The translations under genes were made by a program, and so were the position numbers. Positions 6,183 through 13,972 of a stretch of DNA of 37,977 nucleotides are shown here, one piece after another; the first letter of the stretch is position 1, and each line of letters starts with the position of its first letter. A model generated the notes under the pieces. It was not told the DNA's origin and did no database searches. It saw only the letters and a program-made list of their open reading frames with translations. Source of the stretch: Rhodospirillaceae bacterium (GTDB taxonomy: Bacteria; Pseudomonadota; Alphaproteobacteria; Rhodospirillales; Rhodospirillaceae); contig SCTM01000004.1 in NCBI GenBank assembly GCA_004297485.1, forward strand, positions 1 to 37,977, given 5' to 3'.

Positions 6183-9023
6183 GTGAATAAACTGGCCGAC
6201 GTCAGATATATGCTGATCGTGCTGAGCGCCTTGTTCGCTGCCGGTGTAGCCTTGCTGATTGCATTTCAGATCGAGCGCAGCCGCGACGCGACGCTCGAAG
6301 ATGGTTTTCACGATACACAGAATCTTGCGGAAAACCTTGCCCAGTATACGCGCCAGTCGTTTCTCGCCGTGGATCTGGTCCTGCAATCGCTCACGAGCCC
6401 GGAATTTAGAGACGACTTCATAAATCCAACGAAGCGAGATAAAGCCAATATCGTTCTTCGCCATCGTCAAGAGTTGTTGCAAGGGGTGGTCGCCATCGTC
6501 GTCTTAGACCCCGATGGCCGCCTCATTGCGAGTTCAAATACACGCGATCCGCAGCAGACCGACCTTTCGACGCATCCGGCATTGGTCGCGGAGCGGGATC
6601 GCATGGCGTCTGGAGTAACCATCTCGCCGCCTTTTGTTGCCTCCGCCGGTCCGGCGAAGGGCCAATATATCATGACATTGTCCCGTGCGCTTGAATCCGA
6701 TAGCGGACAATTCCTCGGCACTATTCAAGCCGTGTTTGCGTTGGCCTATTTCGAGAACTTTTATAGTCGCCTCAATATTGGTCCACACGGTTCGATCGGC
6801 GTGGCGCGACGAGACGGCATACTGATTCTGCGTCATCCTGTCCGGGCTGATGTGTTTGGCGACTCAGTCGTCAAAACCGATGTGTTCAAGGCACACCTCG
6901 GCAATCCCGGAGGCGGACAGCTTTACGCCAAGAGTCCCTTTGACGGCGTCAATCGCATCGTCGCCTACCGTGACGTTCCAGAGGTCAACGTATTCGTCAG
7001 TGTCGGCCTGGCTGTCGATGATGTTCTGGCCGGGTGGTATCGCAGCACCGTCATGGAGTCGGCGGCGGCAACCGCATTGATTGTCACCGTCCTTTTGCTC
7101 GCCGTTGCCGCCAATCGCCTATTGTCCAGTCAGAAGTCGGACAAGGAGCTGACCATCGCCCGGCTCAACTGCCTTGCGGAGGCTTCGGCGGAGATTGCCA
7201 TGGTGCACCATCGGCAGGCGCTCGCCGACAGCGTCAACCGCGTCATCCAGTACCTGATTCCGGGAAGCCACGCCGTGCTGCGGTTATCGATGCAGGACGC
7301 AAAGGGGGGCGGCAGTTTCGAGCCCCATAACATCTCCGTACACATGCGGAGCAAAGCCGGACTTGTGATCGGCTCCATCGACGTCTCTCGTCCCGACAGA
7401 CCGGCATTTAACCAACAGGACATGGCGGTTCTTACACAACTGGCGCACGTGGTGACGGTTGCGATCGAGAATCTCGAATTGTTCGAACAGACGAAGGACC
7501 TCGCCGTTCAGGCCGAACGCGCGAAGGACGACGAAGCCGAAGCGCGCCGCGCGATCGAGCGGGTGTTCGCGACCATGTCTGAAGGCGTCTACGCACTCGA
7601 TCGTGATGGCTGCATCACGTTTCTCAACGAAAACGCGGAGCGTTTATTGTCGGTGCCGCGAGATCAAGTGCTCGGGAAGAACCTGTGGGATTTGTTTCCT
7701 CGGCTTCGGGGCACCGTTATTCAAGAAAAATTCACGCGGTGCTTTTCTCAACAGGTCCCCGTCGAGTTTGAATTCGAGAATGATGCCCTAGGCACTAAGC
7801 GGTGGTCCGAAGTGCGGGCCTTTCCAACCAAGGACGGAATCACGGTCTATAATCGTGACATTACCCAACGCATCGAGACCGAGTCTAAGCTGCGTCAGGC
7901 GCAGAAGATGGAGGCGATCGGCCAGCTGACCGGGGGCATGGCCCATGACTTCAACAATCTGTTGACCGTGGTTCTGGGCAGCGCGGACACGCTTGTGGAC
8001 GCGTTAGCCGGTGATGAACATCTCCAACGGATCGCAGAATCCGTGCGTGATTCGGCGCTACGCGGCGCGACGCTTGTCGCCCGCCTTCTGGCGTTCGCGC
8101 GACGTCAGGCACTCGCCCCTGAGCCGGTCGATGTCAATGGCTTGATCTTGGGGCTTGAAGACCTGCTGACCCGGACGATCGGCGCGAATATCCGAATTGT
8201 GATCAAACGCGCGGAGGGCCTCTGGCAAGCCAACATTGATCCCGTGCAAATGGAAAATGCTATTTTGAATCTGGCTCTCAATGCACGCGACGCGATGCCG
8301 GAGGGAGGCACCCTGCGCATCGAGACTAAAAATGGTCATCTCAATTCCGAGGTGCAATCCTACGACCAGATTCTGGCGGGCGAGTACATCGTCGTCGTGG
8401 TGACTGATACGGGAACGGGCATGTCGGCCGACGTCCTGCAGCGCGCGTTCGATCCATTTTTCACGACAAAGCCGATCGGGCAGGGATCGGGTCTCGGCCT
8501 TAGCATGGTCTACGGCTTCGTGCGTCAGTCTGGCGGGTACGTGCGTATCACCAGCACTTCGGGGCAGGGAACGACGGTGCGGATGTACTTGCCCAGAGTT
8601 CCGGCGGCCGAGAACGCGAGTGGTGCGCATCTGGAGCAGGATAACTCTCCGCCCGGTCATGAGCGAATTCTGCTGGTCGAGGATGATGAACTGGTGCGGG
8701 GACACTTGGCTGAAACGCTGTCATCTCTTGGCTACGAGGTCATGCCGTGCGCAACCGGTGCGGAAGTGCTCGGAATGATCAAGAGCGGTATTCAAGCTGA
8801 TCTGCTGCTGACCGATATCATTCTCGCCGGTGGCATCAACGGATATCGTGTGGCCGAACAGATCAAGCTGCTTCGACCGACCATGCCTGTACTTTATATG
8901 TCCGGATATACGGAGAACGCGATGGCACAAGACGGTGGTCTCGAACCGGGAGTGCATTTCATCAGCAAGCCGTTTCGCCGCCAGCAAATCGCGGCCAAAC
9001 TGCGCGCCGTATTTGCCGCTTGA
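6183..9023 (+). CDS. Membrane-bound hybrid sensor histidine kinase (Cache–GAF-like–PAS–HisKA–HATPase–receiver)
   Basis: This is a 946-residue sensor from a GTG at 6183 (MNKLADVRYMLIVLSALF). Transmembrane segments lie at about residues 10–29 and 291–313 and enclose an approximately 260-residue periplasmic domain that looks like a dCache ligand sensor. A cytoplasmic GAF-like region (about 330–445) and a PAS domain (about 457–560, MSEGVYALDRDGCITFLNEN) follow. HisKA carries the phospho-acceptor His588 in GGMAHDFNNLL. The ATPase domain has the N box (NLALNARDAMPEGG), G1 (VTDTGTGM), F (FDPFFTTK) and G2 (GSGLGLSMVYG). A C-terminal receiver (about 826–945) has Asp878 in LLLTDIIL and Lys in SKPF. There is no Hpt domain or DNA-binding domain and no response regulator gene beside it, so the output is unknown. 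The PAS–HDFNN type with a fused receiver is common in alphaproteobacteria. Confidence 0.93.
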   Translation: MNKLADVRYMLIVLSALFAAGVALLIAFQIERSRDATLEDGFHDTQNLAENLAQYTRQSFLAVDLVLQSLTSPEFRDDFINPTKRDKANIVLRHRQELLQGVVAIVVLDPDGRLIASSNTRDPQQTDLSTHPALVAERDRMASGVTISPPFVASAGPAKGQYIMTLSRALESDSGQFLGTIQAVFALAYFENFYSRLNIGPHGSIGVARRDGILILRHPVRADVFGDSVVKTDVFKAHLGNPGGGQLYAKSPFDGVNRIVAYRDVPEVNVFVSVGLAVDDVLAGWYRSTVMESAAATALIVTVLLLAVAANRLLSSQKSDKELTIARLNCLAEASAEIAMVHHRQALADSVNRVIQYLIPGSHAVLRLSMQDAKGGGSFEPHNISVHMRSKAGLVIGSIDVSRPDRPAFNQQDMAVLTQLAHVVTVAIENLELFEQTKDLAVQAERAKDDEAEARRAIERVFATMSEGVYALDRDGCITFLNENAERLLSVPRDQVLGKNLWDLFPRLRGTVIQEKFTRCFSQQVPVEFEFENDALGTKRWSEVRAFPTKDGITVYNRDITQRIETESKLRQAQKMEAIGQLTGGMAHDFNNLLTVVLGSADTLVDALAGDEHLQRIAESVRDSALRGATLVARLLAFARRQALAPEPVDVNGLILGLEDLLTRTIGANIRIVIKRAEGLWQANIDPVQMENAILNLALNARDAMPEGGTLRIETKNGHLNSEVQSYDQILAGEYIVVVVTDTGTGMSADVLQRAFDPFFTTKPIGQGSGLGLSMVYGFVRQSGGYVRITSTSGQGTTVRMYLPRVPAAENASGAHLEQDNSPPGHERILLVEDDELVRGHLAETLSSLGYEVMPCATGAEVLGMIKSGIQADLLLTDIILAGGINGYRVAEQIKLLRPTMPVLYMSGYTENAMAQDGGLEPGVHFISKPFRRQQIAAKLRAVFAA

Positions 9024-9047
9024 GCGCGGGATTCATGGAGGATCGGC

Positions 9048-9260
9048 ATGACAGGTAAAAATTCGGTTTCGCGGCGTCCGGGGGGGCTTCTGGCACCGTC
9101 CGCGCCTCAATCGCAGACCTGCGCCAAATGCGGCGCCGTGTTTCGCTGGGAACCGAGCGAGCCACAAACCGAGGGCTCGCCGCTGGTGGCGCATCTGGTC
9201 AAGCCGGTGGATGGTTGTGATTGCGGGTATGGGACGGGCGCTCCTGTTCTGAGCGTGTGA
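9048..9260 (+). CDS. Small Cys-containing protein, possible zinc ribbon
   Basis: This 70-residue protein has a strong ribosome site (GGAGG about 7 bp before the ATG) and begins 24 bp after the hybrid kinase, so it may be in the same transcript. It has two cysteine pairs, Cys25/Cys28 (TCAKCGAVFRW) and Cys57/Cys59 (DGCDCGYG), a pattern that could bind one zinc ion. The first pair looks like a zinc-ribbon knuckle; the C-x-C second pair is less usual. I do not recognise the family. The good ribosome site and cysteine spacing support a real gene, but the short length leaves doubt. Confidence 0.5.
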   Translation: MTGKNSVSRRPGGLLAPSAPQSQTCAKCGAVFRWEPSEPQTEGSPLVAHLVKPVDGCDCGYGTGAPVLSV

Positions 9261-9275
9261 AGAATCGTGGCCAGA

Positions 9276-9356
9276 CTAGGATGAGAAGCGCTCCAGGCCG
9301 AGGCTTTGGGAAATAGAGTCTTAGCATTGCGGATCAGCGGCTCGGCCCGTTTCGGG
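9276..9356 (-). pseudogene. Remnant of a second dadA-like gene, internally deleted
   Basis: Bases 9295–9350 match 12695–12750 inside the intact dadA at 52 of 56 positions, at an exact offset of 3400 bp and in the same orientation. Two of the three substitutions inside the shared reading frame are silent (GCC/GCT, TTG/CTG), as expected for a diverged coding copy. On the minus strand the remnant reads EPLIRNAKTLFPKAS and then, after a frame shift, LGLERFS and a stop at 9276–9278, which is the C-terminus of DadA. About 75 codons between the two pieces are missing. The left half joins a truncated GNAT start. This is a dead fragment, and it marks an old recombination or deletion junction. Confidence 0.8.
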
Positions 9357-9449
9357 GAGCGCCTTGCGGTAGAACGCGAGGTACTGTGTCCAAAGGCGGC
9401 GCCACGCAGCTTCGTCCTGCTGCTGAACTGGGCGAATGGAAATATTCAT
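9350..9449 (-). pseudogene. Truncated N-terminus of a GNAT-type acetyltransferase
   Basis: From an ATG at 9449 the minus strand reads MNISIRPVQQQDEAAWRRLW and then TQYLAFYRKALPETG before running into the dadA remnant and a stop at 9321–9323. This closely resembles the first strand and helix of GNAT N-acetyltransferases (I-R-x-x-x-x-D-E-x-x-W-x-x-L-W-x-x-Y-L-x-F-Y). Only about 30 of the usual 145–160 residues remain, and the acetyl-CoA-binding motif is absent. The fragment lies 49 bp downstream of the hydrolase stop on the same strand, so it was probably the last gene of that operon before being cut. The GNAT identity is my pattern recognition and was not confirmed by a search. Confidence 0.6.
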
Positions 9450-9498
9450 CGCTCGGCCCTGGCGCGGCGAGGGGCGCGCCAGGCGGGACTTGGGGCCG

Positions 9499-10533
9499 TC
9501 ACTTGCACTCCACTTGACCTAATCCGCTTATCTTACTCAAGGCGACGCAGGCTTCGGCCCAGGTGCGCTCCTCCGGATAGAGCGCGCTGCGGAGGTATGC
9601 CCAGGTAAGGCGCTGGACTGCCGCAACCCGTTCAGGGCTTTCGTCCGTGGTTTCGCCGGCATCGTAGCCCGAAACACCGCCTAGCAGGTGCTCGCCGCCA
9701 AAGAGGGTCAGCAAGCACTTCGGCCCCGAACTCAGCCGATAGGGATCGGCATGCCAGTCGGCGCCTCGCGTGGTCAAATGGGGCGAGACATCCGCATCTC
9801 CAGCGACGACCAGAGCCGGAGTTGTCATCTCCTTGAAGCTTGGACTGCGGAAGAAGGAGAAGTGTTCGTTGGCGAAGGCGCTGAGATCGGCGCCGTCCGC
9901 GCCGTCGCCGGGCGCGGACAGGAGCACGCCCGCCTTAATCCGTGGCTCGGCCAACGCCACGATGCTTCCATCATCCGGATCTGTAAGGCGCGCGCCGAGC
10001 AACATACTGGCTGTATGCCCGCCCAGCGAAAGCCCCGCGATAGCCACCCGGCTTGGATCCAGGCGGCCTTGGAGGCCAGGAACGGCGGCCTCAAGCGCAC
10101 CAAGGTTGTCGAGAATGCGCTTCATGTCCTCGACCCGCGACCGCCAGAACAAAGGCGCCCCAGCCGCCTCAGGCCCCAGGTTCAACGTCTTTGAATCCAG
10201 ATGAGTCGGCTGGATCACGACGAACCCGTGAGCGGCCCAAAACTCTGCGAGCGGAGCGTTGCCGTTGAGCGACGAAAGGTGATTGGAGAGCCCGTGGCCA
10301 TGAGAAAGCAGAATGATGGGGAGCTCGCGGCCGACGATCGGGGCGGATACCCGCAGTCTGAGGTCCAAGAGGCGCCCGGGCGCAGGCAGCACCACGGGCG
10401 ATACGGACATGACCGGTGTCGGCTCGCTCACCGGCAGATCCCCCGCCCTGCCAATCAAGGCATGGTCCCAAGCGGTTCTGACAGAATTAGCCTCGCGCCA
10501 CGCGCTCTTCGCGGAATTGGTTTGGTCGTACAT
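9499..10533 (-). CDS. Alpha/beta hydrolase, chlorophyllase/dienelactone-hydrolase-like esterase
   Basis: This 344-residue protein is an alpha/beta-hydrolase. The oxyanion region LPIILLSHGHGLSNH (about 71–85) is followed by the nucleophile elbow GLSLGG with Ser169. Asp246 or Asp248 (VVAGDADVSP) and His282 (GGEHLLGG) complete a plausible triad. The general form resembles chlorophyllase-like or platelet-activating-factor-hydrolase-like esterases, including the HGFVVIQPTHLDS stretch. There is no signal peptide, so it is probably cytoplasmic. It starts with an ATG at 10533, 57 bp after the stop of the short-chain dehydrogenase on the same strand, so the two are probably co-transcribed. The substrate is unknown; an ester or lactone is inferred from the fold. 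Confidence 0.82.
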   Translation of the reverse strand: MYDQTNSAKSAWREANSVRTAWDHALIGRAGDLPVSEPTPVMSVSPVVLPAPGRLLDLRLRVSAPIVGRELPIILLSHGHGLSNHLSSLNGNAPLAEFWAAHGFVVIQPTHLDSKTLNLGPEAAGAPLFWRSRVEDMKRILDNLGALEAAVPGLQGRLDPSRVAIAGLSLGGHTASMLLGARLTDPDDGSIVALAEPRIKAGVLLSAPGDGADGADLSAFANEHFSFFRSPSFKEMTTPALVVAGDADVSPHLTTRGADWHADPYRLSSGPKCLLTLFGGEHLLGGVSGYDAGETTDESPERVAAVQRLTWAYLRSALYPEERTWAEACVALSKISGLGQVECK

Positions 10534-10590
10534 GATGGTGTCCTTCGTGGGGCCGGATTGTGGCCACTGGTTGCAACGTTAGTGGGCGAC

Positions 10591-11337
10591 CTATTCGCGC
10601 CCAACCAGGGCCAGGGCGTCCGCTCCGGCGGCTAGCCGAAGTGGGCAGGTCGGATCGGTCGCCGCGCGCCAAACCGCTTCAGCGACGTCCATCGGCCGGG
10701 TGATAGCCGAGGTGTCTTGCATTTTCCCAAAGACGCCCTGCGCGAAGTCTTTGTAGGCTTCAGGCACGCCGCCGTTCATGCGTTCCCGCCGAGCGTTCTC
10801 CGAGAATGGTGTTCCGGGCGCTCTTCCCGGCACCACCAGATGGACGCCGATGTTGAACGGCGCGAGTTCCAGCGAGAGCGACTCGGTGAACGCGTTTACT
10901 GCAGCCTTGCTGGCCGTGTAGACCGAAAGCAGAGGAAGCGGCTTCAAGGTCGTGCTGGACGAAACATTGATGATCGTCCCGCCCATTCGCTTCCGCATCT
11001 CGGGGAGCACGGCCTGGGTCATGGCGATGACGCCGAGCGTGTTCGTCTCGAACACGCCACGCGCCGTTTCCATCGGCACACCTTCGAGCGCGTTCAGCAG
11101 ACCGACGCCGGCGTTGTTGACCAGGACGTCGATCGGGCCGGCGGCTTCCACTGCGCGCCGGATGCTGTTTGCATCTGTGACGTCTAGGGAAACAACGTGC
11201 AGACGGTCCGATGGGGGCAGAACGTCAGCTCTCGGCGAACGCATGGTGGCGATGACAGCCCAGTCCCGGTCGAGAAAATGTTTCGCAATCTCCAGGCCGA
11301 AGCCGGACGAGCAACCGGTGATCAGAATGGACTTCAT
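10591..11337 (-). CDS. Short-chain dehydrogenase/reductase (SDR), classical type
   Basis: This 248-residue NAD(P)-dependent oxidoreductase has the classical SDR signatures: TGCSSGFG at 7–14 for cofactor binding, NNAG at 74–77, catalytic Ser near 127, and Tyr140 and Lys144 in YTASK. The Arg in TMRSP (residue 33) after the second strand favours NADPH over NADH. The ATG at 11337 has a clear ribosome site (AGGAGA) about 6 bp upstream. It is divergent from an AraC-type regulator across about 100 bp, an arrangement in which the regulator usually controls the neighbouring enzyme. It probably shares a transcript with the hydrolase downstream. Many relatives are annotated as acting on ketones or alcohols; the actual substrate cannot be read. 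Confidence 0.9.
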   Translation of the reverse strand: MKSILITGCSSGFGLEIAKHFLDRDWAVIATMRSPRADVLPPSDRLHVVSLDVTDANSIRRAVEAAGPIDVLVNNAGVGLLNALEGVPMETARGVFETNTLGVIAMTQAVLPEMRKRMGGTIINVSSSTTLKPLPLLSVYTASKAAVNAFTESLSLELAPFNIGVHLVVPGRAPGTPFSENARRERMNGGVPEAYKDFAQGVFGKMQDTSAITRPMDVAEAVWRAATDPTCPLRLAAGADALALVGRE

Positions 11338-11438
11338 GTGAACTCTCCTGCGTGATGAGCGTGAGTTCACAATAGGCGTCGGTGCCAGAACTGCATATAA
11401 TGTGAAGTCCAGAACGCGTTCGCAGGAGTCCGGATTTG
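11338..11438. promoter_or_regulatory. Divergent promoter region between SDR operon and AraC regulator
   Basis: This 101 bp gap separates the start of the SDR gene from the start of the AraC-type regulator gene, so it must hold both promoters and probably the regulator's binding site. I could not assign -35/-10 boxes or an operator with confidence. Confidence 0.45.
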
Positions 11439-12338
11439 GTGGATCCGCTCACAGAGGTGGTGGCGCTGCTTCAACCCAGCGCGTCGTTCTCAAAGACCGT
11501 CAGCTGTGTAGGCGGCTGGCGCGTTCGCCGGGTGGAGGCGGGCCGGCCGTTCTATTGCGTCGTGTTGGGCGGATCCGCTTGCCTGACGATTCCGGGCCGG
11601 GAACCGATGCCCCTACATGACGGCGATTTCGTCCTGGTTCCGTCCGCATACGACTTCGCCATGTCCAGTCTCGAGCCACCGCCGGACGACATCGAGAATA
11701 TCCCTGTTGAAATTGGACGCGGCGAGTTTCGGTTGGGTCCGGCCGATCTCACGCCCGATGTCCGGCTCCTGGTGGGCTATTGCGAGTTCGGCTCGCCGGA
11801 CGCGGCGATGCTCGTGTCGCTGCTCCCGCAGATCGTTCATGTGCGTGGCGAGTCCCGGCTGGCTACGCTGGTGGGTCTGGTTGCCGACGAGGCCCGCGAT
11901 GAACGGCTTGGCCGGGAGGTGATCCTCGCGCGGTTGTTGGAAGTCTTGCTCATCGAGGCCTTCCGTTCGTCGGAGACCGCGGCTGTCTCGCAGGGGCTGG
12001 TCCGCGGCCTCGCCGACCGGCATATCGCGGTCGCTCTCCGCCGCATGCATGAAACCCCGACACGGCCCTGGACCGTTGCGCAACTCGCGAAGGAGGCCGC
12101 GCTCTCGCGTTCGGCGTTCTTCGACCGCTTCAACCGGACGGTGGGCCTCGCGCCGATGGAATACCTGCTCGCTTGGCGTATGGCTCTGGCGAAAGGTCGG
12201 TTGCGGCGAAACGAGGGGAGCATCACTGAGGTCGCAGAGTATGTCGGATACAGTTCGGCAAGCGCCTTCAGCGTTGCCTTCGCCCGGCATGTCGGAATGC
12301 CGCCCGCCCGCTATGGGCGGCAACAGGCCAGCATTTGA
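11439..12338 (+). CDS. AraC-family transcriptional regulator with cupin sensor domain
   Basis: This 299-residue regulator has an N-terminal cupin-like sensor domain (about residues 1–180) and a C-terminal AraC DNA-binding domain with two helix-turn-helix units (about 195–295). The first unit is seen in WTVAQLAKEAALSRSAFFDRF and the second in ITEVAEYVGYSSASAFSVAF, followed by the conserved GMPPARY. The start is taken as GTG 11439, giving MDPLTEVVALLQP, the usual opening of this group; GCAGGAGT lies about 10 bp upstream. A TTG just before it at 11436 is the alternative. It diverges from the SDR and hydrolase genes and is their likely regulator. The effector is not known. Confidence 0.9.
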   Translation: MDPLTEVVALLQPSASFSKTVSCVGGWRVRRVEAGRPFYCVVLGGSACLTIPGREPMPLHDGDFVLVPSAYDFAMSSLEPPPDDIENIPVEIGRGEFRLGPADLTPDVRLLVGYCEFGSPDAAMLVSLLPQIVHVRGESRLATLVGLVADEARDERLGREVILARLLEVLLIEAFRSSETAAVSQGLVRGLADRHIAVALRRMHETPTRPWTVAQLAKEAALSRSAFFDRFNRTVGLAPMEYLLAWRMALAKGRLRRNEGSITEVAEYVGYSSASAFSVAFARHVGMPPARYGRQQASI

Positions 12339-12473
12339 GCCTGCCCAATGCCTTCCCGGCCAAGCGGGTAGCCGGAACGATCGACCACGTATGGTGCGGC
12401 CAGAGATTTGCCGCTCAAATCGCAGCGCTCACGACTACTGCTTCCCGATCATTTGTCGCCCGATACTGCGGCA

Positions 12474-13730
12474 TCAATGGCTGAACCGCTCCAATCCCAG
12501 CCCCGCGAGATCAATCTCCGTGGCGCGGCCGGAGATCATATCCCCGATAAGCTGCGCCGAGCCGCAGGCCATGGTCCAGCCGAGTGTGCCGTGGCCGGTG
12601 TTCAGAAATAAGTTGGCATACGGCGTACGCCCTATGATGGGCACGGAATCCGGTGTCGCGGGGCGCAGGCCGCACCACGGATTGACCGACGTGTAGGACG
12701 AGGCTTTGGGAAATAGAGTCTTGGCATTGCGGATCAACGGCTCGACCCGTGTCGGGTCGAGCGTTGTATTCCATCCCGCCAGTTCAGCTGTGCCCGCGAC
12801 GCGAAGGGTGTTGCCAAGGCGCGAGAACACCATGAAACGCGTTTCGTCGGTGACGCTTACGGTTGGCGCCGCGGCAGTATCCTCGATTTCCACCGTGATC
12901 GAATATCCCTTCGCCGGATAGATCGGCAAAGCGAGATCGAGATCGCGCGCGAGCAAGGGCGAATAGCTTCCCAGCGCCATGACCACGGCATCGGGGGCAT
13001 AGTCACCGCGATCGGTGACGATCCCGGTGATTACACCGCGCCCGGCCTTGAGCTTGATGACGCGCTCGTTGAAGCGGAAAACAACACCTTTGGCGCTGGC
13101 CAGCTCCGCGAGGGCGAGGGTAAAGGCATGGGCGTCGCCGCTTTCGTCCTGGGGACTGAACAGACCGCCGGCAAGATCCGCGATTTCGGCGACGGCCGGT
13201 TCGCGCGCCGCGCATGCTGACGCGGACAGGATTTCCTGAGGCAAGCCCATGGCCATGAGCTGCGTGGCGGTTTCCCGGCCCTCCGCGAACTCCTCCGGTG
13301 TGCGGTAAATATGCAGAATGCCTTCGGTGCGCTGTTGGTATTGCAGGTTGGTGCGTTGACGAAGGGCCTTCAAGACCGAGCGGCTATAGAGCGCGACACG
13401 CAGCGTGCGATCCATATTCACGCGGGCGCGTTCCGCCGTGCAGTTGCGGAGAAAGCGGGCGGCCCATCGCCATAGCGCGGGGTCCCAGCGCCAGGGCTTG
13501 AACAGCAGCGGCGCGTCGGGCGCGAACATCCAGCGCAAGGCCGTCAGCGGCATGCCGGGGCTTGCCCACGGCTTGGCGTGGCAGGCAGATATCTGGCCGC
13601 CGTTGGCGAAGCTGGTCTCCTGGGCGGGCGCCGCTTGGCGGTCGATGACCGTGACGGTGTGTCCGGCCTCCGCCAGAAAATATGCCGTGGTCGTCCCGAC
13701 CACGCCGGCTCCCAGCACGATAATCTTCAC
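12474..13730 (-). CDS. dadA: D-amino acid dehydrogenase (FAD-dependent, DadA type)
   Basis: This 418-residue flavoprotein oxidises D-amino acids to 2-oxo acids, passing electrons to the respiratory chain at the inner membrane. The N-terminus KIIVLGAGVVGTTTAYFLAE contains the FAD-binding G-x-G-x-x-G (residues 7–12), followed by the VIDRQ stretch. SFANGGQIS, PWASPG and the C-terminal NTGHGTLGWTMACGSA are DadA family motifs. The GTG at 13730 gives the family length of about 416–432; an ATG at 13781 would add 17 atypical residues and place the start inside a palindrome. The leader holds that long palindrome (13762–13838). Part of the gene (12695–12750) is duplicated at 9295–9350 in a decayed copy. 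No alanine racemase gene is adjacent. Confidence 0.92.
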   Translation of the reverse strand: MKIIVLGAGVVGTTTAYFLAEAGHTVTVIDRQAAPAQETSFANGGQISACHAKPWASPGMPLTALRWMFAPDAPLLFKPWRWDPALWRWAARFLRNCTAERARVNMDRTLRVALYSRSVLKALRQRTNLQYQQRTEGILHIYRTPEEFAEGRETATQLMAMGLPQEILSASACAAREPAVAEIADLAGGLFSPQDESGDAHAFTLALAELASAKGVVFRFNERVIKLKAGRGVITGIVTDRGDYAPDAVVMALGSYSPLLARDLDLALPIYPAKGYSITVEIEDTAAAPTVSVTDETRFMVFSRLGNTLRVAGTAELAGWNTTLDPTRVEPLIRNAKTLFPKASSYTSVNPWCGLRPATPDSVPIIGRTPYANLFLNTGHGTLGWTMACGSAQLIGDMISGRATEIDLAGLGLERFSH

Positions 13731-13761
13731 TGTCGTATCCCGTGGCGTTGGAGCATGTTCC

Positions 13762-13838
13762 TCGTGGAACGGATTTGACATTCGCTGTCCATGCAGCTGT
13801 GGGGCTGCGAGGCGAATGTCAAATCCAAAGCTCCACGA
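13762..13838. repeat. Long inverted repeat A in the dadA leader
   Basis: The core arms GGATTTGACATTCGC (13771–13785) and GCGAATGTCAAATCC (13812–13826) are perfect 15-mers. The match extends outward through TCGTGGA on both sides. The 26-base loop contains a small GCAG/CTGC pair. The structure sits about 30–110 bp before the dadA start and shares the ACATTCGC core with inverted repeat B. It may be a mobile palindromic repeat, an RNA hairpin in the leader or an operator; sequence alone does not decide. Confidence 0.85.
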
Positions 13839-13854
13839 GATTCAATAATTTCCT

Positions 13855-13926
13855 AGTGGTCGTTTGATTCTAACATTCGCAATATAGCCTGCCGAACCGG
13901 GATGCGAATGTTAGAATCGGACCATT
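13855..13926. repeat. Long inverted repeat B between dadA and nnr
   Basis: Perfect 16-base arms GATTCTAACATTCGCA (13866–13881) and TGCGAATGTTAGAATC (13903–13918) flank a 21-base loop. Weaker outer pairing continues (TGGTC at left, GACCA at right). It ends about 45 bp before the nnr start. The arms resemble those of repeat A (GATT, one or two variable bases, ACATTCGC), so both belong to one family. Confidence 0.85.
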
Positions 13927-13972
13927 GGCCGGCCAAAGGCCCGAGCGCGCCTCAATTCATTGAAGGTCACGG

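Noticed and set aside
9306-9608. Plus-strand frame across the dadA/GNAT scar
   Set aside because: Its content is the antisense of the dadA remnant, the GNAT fragment and the hydrolase end; it has no ribosome site.
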